A DNA stretch of 64,000 nucleotides from Parvularculaceae bacterium. GTDB lineage: Bacteria > Pseudomonadota > Alphaproteobacteria > Caulobacterales > Parvularculaceae. Of the stretch, positions 56,814-64,000 are shown in pieces (within the stretch, counting starts at the first letter, position 1; each line of letters begins with the position of its first letter). The position numbers were made by a program, and so were the translations under genes. The notes under the pieces were generated by a model, which saw only the letters and a list, made by a program, of their open reading frames with translations, did not search any database and had not been told where the DNA came from. Location: assembly GCA_013389105.1 (NCBI GenBank), contig JACADZ010000099.1, positions 1 to 64,000 of the forward strand. The letters are read 5' to 3'.

Positions 56814-57308
56814 TCAGCGCGCGGCGAACGCGTCGAGCAGGGCCCGCTGCTGGGCCGCGGCGTCCTGCTTGGGCTCCGAGGCGCGGGCGGACGCAAACAG
56901 CTCCCGGTCTATCCGGGCGATGCGCGAGTAAAGCTGCGCGGCGTCCATCACCAGCCGGATCAGCGTTTCCGGGAGCCCCTCTTCGTGAAGATCGCCAAAC
57001 TGAGGCTCCTTCGGCTTGAGGCGATATTTTTCTTCGCCGGCTTCATCGACCGTCATGTCGCCTTCGCGCACAGCGCGCATGACGAGCAGCCAGGAAGCGA
57101 TCTGCATCAATTGCGTCGTAAGCCGCATGGACGAGCCGGCGTAGACGAGCGCTGCGGAGCGTGAGAGGTTTCGCGACGCCTCGCGGCCAGCGCCGTCCAG
57201 ATAGTTGGCGGCCTCCTCGACCAGGGTCATCCCCTCCCGGAAGGTCCTGGCGAAGAGTTCCGACTGAACGAAGCCGGACGCATTGTCGTTTCTGGGCGTC
57301 GCCGCCAT
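56814..57308 (-). CDS. DUF1465 (RcdA-like) family protein
   Basis: SELFARTFREGMTLVEEAANYLDGAGREASRNLSRSAALVYAGSSMRLTTQLMQIASWLLVMRAVREGDMT. Confidence 0.85.
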   Translation of the reverse strand: MAATPRNDNASGFVQSELFARTFREGMTLVEEAANYLDGAGREASRNLSRSAALVYAGSSMRLTTQLMQIASWLLVMRAVREGDMTVDEAGEEKYRLKPKEPQFGDLHEEGLPETLIRLVMDAAQLYSRIARIDRELFASARASEPKQDAAAQQRALLDAFAAR

Positions 57309-57446
57309 CTCAATTCCTGCCGCCCCTGCTGCGCATCGCAGCATGCCTTTGGAAGGCGCCGCGCGGCAACTGGAAATAGGTTAACGCCGACCCGTCGACG
57401 CCTTTGCCGAATTAAAGAGCAATCGTTGTGCCACGGGACCGGATGG

Positions 57447-58757
57447 TCACGACTTCAGCGCCGCCGCGGTGGCGTCGGCGAAAATCGCGAGGCCCTCGTC
57501 GAGCAGCCGATCGCCGATCGTGAGCGGCACGAGACAGCGAAGGCACTGAGCATGGGCGCCGGCCGTTGTCAGGATCAGCCCCCGATCGCGGGCCTCGGTC
57601 TGGATTTTGGCCGCGAGGTCGCCGTTCGGGCGATGCGGGTCGCCATCCTTGACGCATTCCACCGCGATCATGCCGCCGATCTGGCGCACGTCGCCGAAAT
57701 GCCCGCTGGCGACGCCGAGCTGCAACGATCGCCAGCTCTCGCGGACCCGCCGGCCGATTTCGTCCGCACGCTGCAGGAGTCCCTCTTCCTCGAAGATGTC
57801 GAGCACGGCGAGGGCTGCCGCGCAGGCGACGGGATTGCCCCCATAGGTCGAGCCCATGCCGCCTTGCGCGATCTTGTCCATGAGCTCGGCCTTGCCGGTC
57901 AACGCCGACAGCGGCAGCCCCGCGGCGATCGATTTGGCGATGCAGATGAGGTCCGGCTCGACACCCGAATGTTCGATCGCGAACATTTTTCCGGTACGGC
58001 CCATGCCCGACTGGATCTCGTCGACGATCATCAGGGCGCCGATGTCGTCGCAGATCTTGCGCAGGCCCTGAAAGAATTCGGGCGGCGCGGCGTTGAAGCC
58101 GCCCTCCCCCTGCACCGGCTCGACGATAATCGCCGCGACCTCTTCGGCCGGGATGGCGGTCTTGAAGATGTGGTCCAGGCAGGCGAGGCAGGTTCGGACC
58201 GAGACGCCATGATAGGCGTCGGGATAGGGGGCGTGGAAAATTCCGGGCACCAGCGGCCCGAAGCCCTGCTTGTAGGGCTTGGACTTGCCCGTCAGCGTGG
58301 TTGCGAGCAGCGTGCGGCCGTGAAACGCCCCCTCGAACGCGATCACGCCAGGTCTTCCGGTAATGCGGCGGGCGAATTTGATCGAATTTTCAACAGCCTC
58401 GGCGCCGGAATTGAACAGGGCCGTTTTCTTTTTGGTCGGGCCCGGAGCCAGCCGGTTCAACCGTTCGGCAAGCTCGACATACACCTCATACTGGGCGATG
58501 CCGAAGCTGGTGTGCAGGAAGCTATCGACCTGCTTCTTGATTGCAGCGACGACCTTGGGATGCCGGTGCCCGACATTGAGGACGCCGATGCCGCCGATGA
58601 AATCGATGTAGCGCTTGCCCTCGACGTCCCACAGTTCGGCGCCCTCCGCCCGGGCGACGTAGACCCCGGATTTTGAGGGCAGCCCGGCGGGAAGGGCCTC
58701 GTTCCGACGCGCCCGCAGGGCCTCATTTGAAATGAACTCGTTCCGGCCGTGATCCAT
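57447..58757 (-). CDS. Class III aminotransferase (4-aminobutyrate aminotransferase-like)
   Basis: FNSGAEAVENSIKFARRITGRPGVIAFEGAFHGRTLLATTLTGK; ALMIVDEIQSGMGRTGKMFAIEHSGVEPDLICIAKSIAAGLPLSA. Confidence 0.9.
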   Translation of the reverse strand: MDHGRNEFISNEALRARRNEALPAGLPSKSGVYVARAEGAELWDVEGKRYIDFIGGIGVLNVGHRHPKVVAAIKKQVDSFLHTSFGIAQYEVYVELAERLNRLAPGPTKKKTALFNSGAEAVENSIKFARRITGRPGVIAFEGAFHGRTLLATTLTGKSKPYKQGFGPLVPGIFHAPYPDAYHGVSVRTCLACLDHIFKTAIPAEEVAAIIVEPVQGEGGFNAAPPEFFQGLRKICDDIGALMIVDEIQSGMGRTGKMFAIEHSGVEPDLICIAKSIAAGLPLSALTGKAELMDKIAQGGMGSTYGGNPVACAAALAVLDIFEEEGLLQRADEIGRRVRESWRSLQLGVASGHFGDVRQIGGMIAVECVKDGDPHRPNGDLAAKIQTEARDRGLILTTAGAHAQCLRCLVPLTIGDRLLDEGLAIFADATAAALKS

Positions 58758-59000
58758 GGGCGCTCCCGCAGGCTTTTTCGCATTTCGCCGGGCCTTAACA
58801 CGTTCCGCCCGGGAGGTCGCCACCCCGCGCGTCTCTGCCGCAGCAGCGGAACTGCCCCCGCGCATTGCCCAGACATGATTTTCCGGCTTGAATGGAGAAG
58901 TCGCGTTTCCTGATAGTTTTGACCTTTGCGTTCACCGCTCGCGAAGCTTTCTTACCAAGACTGACGAACGAAAGGGCGGATTCGTCCAAGGAGACCCGAT

Positions 59001-59198
59001 ATGACGGATGATGCGATTACCAAGGTGAAGATCCTCAAGTTCGTCAGGCTGCTCGACGGCGGCGAAAACGAAGCGACGGTCATCGAGCAGGCGATCAATA
59101 GGAACTGGCTGGATCAGCTGGGCTCGCCCACCCGTGACGGCCGACAATTGGTCAGCTCTTTCGACAAGATGCACCGGTCGGTCGAGCCCGAAATTTAG
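59001..59198 (+). CDS. Small hypothetical protein (65 aa)
   Basis: SD AAGGAGACCCGAT before ATG; MTDDAITKVKILKFVRLLDGGENEATVIEQAINRNWLDQLGSPTRDGRQLVSSFDKMHRSVEPEI. Confidence 0.6.
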   Translation: MTDDAITKVKILKFVRLLDGGENEATVIEQAINRNWLDQLGSPTRDGRQLVSSFDKMHRSVEPEI

Positions 59199-59452
59199 TT
59201 CGTAGTCGTATTTGTTTGCCGCGCAGGATCGTCCTCAATCGTCGTGTAATCCCCCGATGGCCAGAGAGCGGCCGATCCGTCGCTCGGTCTTCAGCCCCGC
59301 CCGCCGCGTCCCGACCCTATTTCTCAAAGAGTCTGCGCCATTGAAGGCGCCCGCAGTCGCCTGAAACGCTTGTAAGATTCCGGTTTCGGAGTAGTTTCCG
59401 CCCCGGGCAGATCAAAGGGAACCTGCGCGCGGCGCGGGGGCAGGGAGACAGC

Positions 59453-61012
59453 ATGGACCAGAAGAATGCGGCCAAACCCGGCGCAAGCCTCGCCGGGGGC
59501 ATGATGCGGCGCAAGTCGATCGAACAGGTGCAGGCCGAATACGGCACAAGCGAACTCAAGCGCACCCTCGGTCCGATCAATCTCATCTTCCTCGGCATCG
59601 GGTGCATCATCGGGGCTGGCATCTTCGTTCGAACGGGCAACGCCGCGGCGCTCCACGCCGGACCCGGCGTGATGCTGTCATTTCTGGTCGCCGGGCTCGT
59701 GTGCGCCTTCGCCGGCCTTTGCTATGCGGAACTCGCCTCGGTCCTCCCGGTGTCGGGATCTGCCTATACCTACTCCTATGCGACTCTCGGCGAGTTCGCG
59801 GCTTGGATCATGGGCGCCCTGCTCCTGCTCGAATACGGCCTCGCGGCGTCGGTGGTCGCCGTCGGTTGGTCAGGCTACGCCGTCAGCCTCATGCATGATT
59901 TCGGGATCAATATCCCGCCGGAATATACCGGACCCGCAGGGCACCTGCTCGGAGCCATGGTCAACGGCGAATTCGTGCCAGCCACCACTTTCGTCAACGG
60001 CGAGCTTCCGGCCGGAGGCGCCGCCGTAACCGGCGTCTTCAACCTGCCGGCGCTCGCCGTCTCGCTGACGCTGATGCTCATTCTCGTAGTCGGCGTGTCC
60101 GAGTCCGCAAACTTCAACAACGTCATCGTGCTCATCAAGGTCGCGGTGATCGTCGCTTTCATTGCGATCGGCGGCATGGCCATTCTGGGCGACATCCCCA
60201 AATACGCTCCGAACTGGGATCCCTTCATCCCGGAACCGACCGGCGAGCAGGGCGAATACGGCATCGGCGGCGTCCTCAGGGCCGCATCGATCGTCTTCTT
60301 CGCCTATATCGGATTCGAGGCGGTCTCGACCGCTGGCCAGGAAGCGAAGAACCCCAAGCGCGACATGCCGATCGGCATTCTCGGCTCGCTCATCATCTGC
60401 ACCATTCTCTACATGCTGACCGCGGCGGTGCTGACCCTTCTCGTCAACTACACCGAACTCAATACCCCGGCGCCGGTCGCGGAAGCCGTCAACCGGCTCG
60501 GCCCCGAATATGGCTGGTTCAAAATGGCCGTGAAGATCGGCGCCATCGCCGGCCTCACATCGGTCATCCTGGTTCTCATGTACGGCCAGACCCGGGTCTT
60601 CTACGCGATGGCGCGCGACGGCCTCATCCCTGGCCTGTTTGCGAGCGTCCACAAGGGATTCAAGACGCCCTGGATCAACACCCTGATCGTCGGCGCCCTC
60701 GTCTCCATCGCGGCGGCGGTCTTCGACATCAACACGCTCGGCGACCTGACCTCGGTCGGCACGCTCGCGGCTTTCGCCATCGTGTGCTTCACCGTCATTT
60801 ACCTGCGCCGGACTCGCCCCGACCTTGAACGCGGCTTCACGGTGCCGCTGTTCCCGGTGCTCCCCGCCATAGGCATCCTGTCCTGCCTCGGCCTCATCTT
60901 CACCGTCGAGCAGCGCGTGCTGAGTTTCTTCGGCTACTTCCTCGCCGGTGCGATCGCGGTCTACTTCGTCTATGGCGTGTGGAACTCAAAGCTCGGCCGC
61001 GCCAAGGCCTGA
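59453..61012 (+). CDS. APC-family amino acid permease
   Basis: ELKRTLGPINLIFLGIGCIIGAGIFVRTGNAAALHAGPGVMLSFLVAGLVCAFAGLCYAELAS; multiple TM segments. Confidence 0.95.
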   Translation: MDQKNAAKPGASLAGGMMRRKSIEQVQAEYGTSELKRTLGPINLIFLGIGCIIGAGIFVRTGNAAALHAGPGVMLSFLVAGLVCAFAGLCYAELASVLPVSGSAYTYSYATLGEFAAWIMGALLLLEYGLAASVVAVGWSGYAVSLMHDFGINIPPEYTGPAGHLLGAMVNGEFVPATTFVNGELPAGGAAVTGVFNLPALAVSLTLMLILVVGVSESANFNNVIVLIKVAVIVAFIAIGGMAILGDIPKYAPNWDPFIPEPTGEQGEYGIGGVLRAASIVFFAYIGFEAVSTAGQEAKNPKRDMPIGILGSLIICTILYMLTAAVLTLLVNYTELNTPAPVAEAVNRLGPEYGWFKMAVKIGAIAGLTSVILVLMYGQTRVFYAMARDGLIPGLFASVHKGFKTPWINTLIVGALVSIAAAVFDINTLGDLTSVGTLAAFAIVCFTVIYLRRTRPDLERGFTVPLFPVLPAIGILSCLGLIFTVEQRVLSFFGYFLAGAIAVYFVYGVWNSKLGRAKA

Positions 61013-61038
61013 CGGAGATCAACAACCAGCCTTCCAGA

Positions 61039-61068
61039 AAAGCGCCGCCATGTGCGGCGCTTTTTTTC
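61039..61068 (+). terminator. Rho-independent terminator after the APC permease
   Basis: AAAAGCGCCGC-CATGT-GCGGCGCTTTTTTT. Confidence 0.9.
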
Positions 61069-61181
61069 CCTACCCCGCAGACTTCATGCTCTCCGCGTCG
61101 GGCGGCACGGCTTGGCGCAGGAGGCATTGCGTCGGGAATTCGGGGGGCGTAGCCTTGTTCGCCTCAGCCAGGGAGAGAGCC

Positions 61182-61613
61182 ATGGGCAAAGTCCACGCAA
61201 CGACGCCGGTGATGCCGCACATCACGGTCAGCAATGCGAAGACGGCGATTGAGTTCTATCAAGAGGCCTTCGGCGCCAAGGAGATCTTTCGCGCCGACGC
61301 CGAAGACGGCAAGCGCCTGATGCACGCCGCGATCGAACTGAACGGCGGCGGCATCGTCATGCTGAATGACGACTTTCCCGAATTTCGCGACGGGACGAAA
61401 TCGACGCCCGAAGCGCTCAGGGGAACGCCGGTGACCATTCACCTGGAGCAGGACCGCGCAAAGGACGTCGATGTGCTGTTCCTGCGCGCAACCAAGGCCG
61501 GCGCGAAAACAGTCATGAAGCCCGACGATATGTTCTGGGGCGACCGCTACGCCGTTATTGAAGACCCGTTCGGCCACCGTTGGTCGATTGCTGCGCCGAC
61601 CGACGCCAAATAG
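61182..61613 (+). CDS. VOC/PhnB-like glyoxalase-fold protein
   Basis: VMPHITVSNAKTAIEFYQEAFGAKEIFR; DMFWGDRYAVIEDPFGHRWSIA. Confidence 0.92.
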   Translation: MGKVHATTPVMPHITVSNAKTAIEFYQEAFGAKEIFRADAEDGKRLMHAAIELNGGGIVMLNDDFPEFRDGTKSTPEALRGTPVTIHLEQDRAKDVDVLFLRATKAGAKTVMKPDDMFWGDRYAVIEDPFGHRWSIAAPTDAK

Positions 61614-61617
61614 CCCC

Positions 61618-62337
61618 CTATCTTCGGGCCATCCCGGCGTGTTGACGGCGACTCCCACGCTGATCAGGAGCGCGCAGCCGCCTCGCCAGCAGCAGGAGCA
61701 GCGCCGTCCAAGCCACCCCGAACCCCCAGCCGGCGATCACATCGGTCGGGTAATGGACGCCGAGCGCGACGCGGCTCATCCCGACAAGCAGCGCAAGGAA
61801 GATCGCGCATCCAAGCACGTAACCTCGCGCCGCGCGGCCCGGCAGGTCCGGCGCGAGCATCGCCGCGACCAGAAAAAAGACGCACGCGGAGCTTGCCGCA
61901 TGTCCGCTCGGAAAGCTTCGCGTCGAAATCTCGACGAGCTTCGGCGCGACGTCCGGACGCGGACGATCGAATAGCGATTTGAGCGCATCGACGGCGAGCG
62001 CTTGTCCGACGACGGCGCCGATCAGAAGACTCAAGATCCCCCAGCGCCGGTGCAACGCCAGATATCCGGCGAGCATTGCGATCAGCAGGGTCAGCACCGG
62101 CGTCCCGCCGAGCGCGGTCACATCGCGCATGAGGAGACCGAACCACTCCGGTCCGGCGATGACGGCTGGATCGCCCGGCGCCCTGAACGCGCGGATCGCG
62201 GCGCCGTCGAACGTCGCGGCGTGCGGCGACCGCGCGGCGAGCGCGGCGGCCGCAAAGACGACGAGGCCCCCGACCGCGAGACCCGCCAGCATGGCGCGGC
62301 CCTCGCGCGCGCCTGTCCGCGCAGGCGGCCTAGTCAT
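61618..62337 (-). CDS. PAP2-family phosphatase
   Basis: KSLFDRPRP; RSFPSGHAASSACVF; SRVALGVHYPTDVIAGW. Confidence 0.92.
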   Translation of the reverse strand: MTRPPARTGAREGRAMLAGLAVGGLVVFAAAALAARSPHAATFDGAAIRAFRAPGDPAVIAGPEWFGLLMRDVTALGGTPVLTLLIAMLAGYLALHRRWGILSLLIGAVVGQALAVDALKSLFDRPRPDVAPKLVEISTRSFPSGHAASSACVFFLVAAMLAPDLPGRAARGYVLGCAIFLALLVGMSRVALGVHYPTDVIAGWGFGVAWTALLLLLARRLRAPDQRGSRRQHAGMARR

Positions 62338-63604
62338 TCTTGTAGATTTCGCCGGCCTTCATGACGAAGGAGACGGCCTCGAGCGCGGTCACATCCGTCA
62401 GCGGATCGCCGCCGACGGCGATGATGTCTGCGGCGCAGCCGGCGCGCAGGCAGCCAAGCTCGGCCGGCCGGCCGAGGGCTTCGGCCGCCACGCTCGTCGC
62501 CGAGCGGACGGCCTGCAGAGGGGTCATGCCGTACTTCACCATCCACGCGAACTGCCGCGCGTTGTCGCCATGCGGATAGACGCCGGAATCCGTGCCGAAG
62601 GCGAGCCGGGCGCCGGCCTTGACCGCGGCCCGAAAGCTTTTGCGCTGCACTTCGGCGATTTCGGCGTCCTTGCGCAGGAACTCCTCGAGTTCGCCGTTCT
62701 TGCGCCCTTCGGCCTGCGTGTATTCGCTATTGTAGATATCCATGACGAGATAGACGCCGCGGCCCTTCGCCATCCGGATGGCTTCATCATCGAGAATGCT
62801 CGCATGTTCGATCGTATCGACGCCGGCGCGGATGGCGTTCTTGATCCCCTCCGTGCCGTGCGCGTGACTGGCGACCTTGATGCCGCGTTGATGCGCCTCC
62901 GCAACGATCGCAGCGATTTCCTCAATCGAATTCTGGGAGGCGCCCGGCGTCGTCCCCTTGGAAAAAACCCCGCCGGTCGAGCAAGTCTTGATGACGTCGG
63001 CGCCGAACTTGATGTTCCGCCGGACCTTCTCGCGCATGCCCCAAGGACCTGTTGCGACGCCCTCGCCGACGGCTTCCGCGTCATTCGGCATGAGATTGTT
63101 GTCCGAGCAATGTCCGCCGACGATGCCGATCGACGGACCGGAGGCGAAAATGCGCGGGCCGGGCACGACGCCCGCATTCACCGCGTCGCGCAGGGCGACG
63201 TCGGCGAAGCCGTCATTGCCGACATCGCGCACCGTCGTGAAGCCCGCGAGCAACGTCGCGCGCGCATTGGCGACGGCGTAGATCGCGCCGCTCTCCCGTG
63301 ACTGCGCAAGCGCGTTGTAGCCGCCGAGAGTCGCATCCCCCACGAGATGCGTGTGCAGGTCGATGAGCCCGGGCAGCAGCAGGCGGTCGCCAAGATCGAT
63401 GACTTTCGCGCCTGCCGGCGAAGGAACCATCGCCATCGTCCCGACCGCGACGACCTTGCCGCCGTCCACCACCACGGCGGCATCGACGACCGCCCGTCCG
63501 GTCGCCGGATCGAGAAGGCGCGAGGCCGTCAGGTAGACCGGCTCAGCCGCCAGCGGCGTCGCCGCGAGGGCGAAGCTGAGAGCGGCGCTTGCAGCGAGGC
63601 GCAT
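62330..63604 (-). CDS. Secreted amidohydrolase family protein
   Basis: Signal peptide; LLLPGLIDLHTHLVGD; TLLAGFTTVRDVG; IKVASHAHGTEGI; LAFGTDSGVYPHGDN. Confidence 0.93.
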   Translation of the reverse strand: MRLAASAALSFALAATPLAAEPVYLTASRLLDPATGRAVVDAAVVVDGGKVVAVGTMAMVPSPAGAKVIDLGDRLLLPGLIDLHTHLVGDATLGGYNALAQSRESGAIYAVANARATLLAGFTTVRDVGNDGFADVALRDAVNAGVVPGPRIFASGPSIGIVGGHCSDNNLMPNDAEAVGEGVATGPWGMREKVRRNIKFGADVIKTCSTGGVFSKGTTPGASQNSIEEIAAIVAEAHQRGIKVASHAHGTEGIKNAIRAGVDTIEHASILDDEAIRMAKGRGVYLVMDIYNSEYTQAEGRKNGELEEFLRKDAEIAEVQRKSFRAAVKAGARLAFGTDSGVYPHGDNARQFAWMVKYGMTPLQAVRSATSVAAEALGRPAELGCLRAGCAADIIAVGGDPLTDVTALEAVSFVMKAGEIYKND

Positions 63605-63665
63605 CGGATCCTCCCGGAAGGAGCCGATGCTCGGCTGAAAGCCGCGGCCCGGTCAACCGCCGGGA

Positions 63666-64000
63666 TCAGGTCGCAAGACAGGTCTGCAGGGCCGCGTCGT
63701 AGCGCGCCTTGGCTTGATTCCAGGCCGCGACCTCGGCGTCGTAGCGCTCGTCGGCCGCTTTCTGCTTCTTCTTCTTGATGACATGGCCGCCGAGCGCGCC
63801 GGCTGCGGCGCCGACCGCGGCTCCCTTGCCGGCGCGATCGACGATGAGTTCGCCGCCGACTGCGCCGACGGCGGCGCCCGCCGCGGCGCCCTTAAGCACC
63901 TGATGATTGCCGGCGTCCTGCCGCGTCGGATAGGGCGTCGTCGCCGGGTCGAAGCCCGTGTCGGCTGTTGCGATCGCCGAACAGTTCTTCGGCGCGGCGG
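63666..64000 (-). CDS. Glycine-zipper (YMGG-like) protein, N-terminus beyond the window edge
   Basis: KGAAAGAAVGAVGGELIVDRAGKGAAVGAAAGALGGHVIKKKKQ; frame stays open upstream of the track start (KNCSAIATADTGFDPATTPYPTRQDAGNHQVLKGA) to the edge. Confidence 0.7.
   Translation of the reverse strand, partial: AAPKNCSAIATADTGFDPATTPYPTRQDAGNHQVLKGAAAGAAVGAVGGELIVDRAGKGAAVGAAAGALGGHVIKKKKQKAADERYDAEVAAWNQAKARYDAALQTCLAT

Noticed and set aside
1-64000. CRISPR arrays, prophage or transposon genes, toxin-antitoxin or defence islands
   Set aside because: No regularly spaced direct repeats, integrases, transposases or recognisable defence genes; the region reads as core chromosome. The DUF4279 and HerA-like genes alone are not enough to call a defence system.

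Overview
The window is 64 kb of GC-rich, densely coding chromosome. Gene content and synteny point to an alphaproteobacterium: ihfA-merR downstream of the DUF177/plsX/fabH string, UPF0262/LMW-PTP/infA/maf/RNaseG/yacG, and a DUF1465 RcdA-type gene. It is mostly housekeeping genes. I saw no CRISPR array, prophage or transposase, and found no tRNA or rRNA by eye. Main blocks: (1) an isoprenoid-to-hopanoid supercluster (ispA, two tandem unknown paralogs, ispH, hpnH, hpnG, hpnE, hpnD, DUF4279, hpnC), with hpnN-hpnM about 14 kb further on and no squalene-hopene cyclase in the window; (2) merR-ihfA-fabH-plsX-DUF177; (3) purL, selU/selD and part of an ast (arginine succinyltransferase) cluster; (4) acpS-lepB-rnc-era, pdxJ-pyrE-rsh-rpoZ-folK; (5) infA-maf-rng-yacG, tmk, dac, rlpA; (6) a catalase-peroxidase, a HerA-like ATPase with a histidine kinase, greA, rpmG, and transport/metabolic genes. 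The most notable observations are: a single ORF fusing PurL to a complete BolA domain; an extra ~100-aa segment inside that PurL; a KatG with an apparent lipoprotein signal peptide and lipobox; tandem paralogs ending in one DnaJ-type CxxCxGxG zinc site, located between ispA and ispH; an ~86-nt palindromic repeat inserted in frame into hpnG; a DUF4279 gene inside the hpnC-D-E operon; and a histidine kinase with a degenerate N-box next to a HerA-like ATPase. All identifications are from reading sequence and motif recall. No database search was run.
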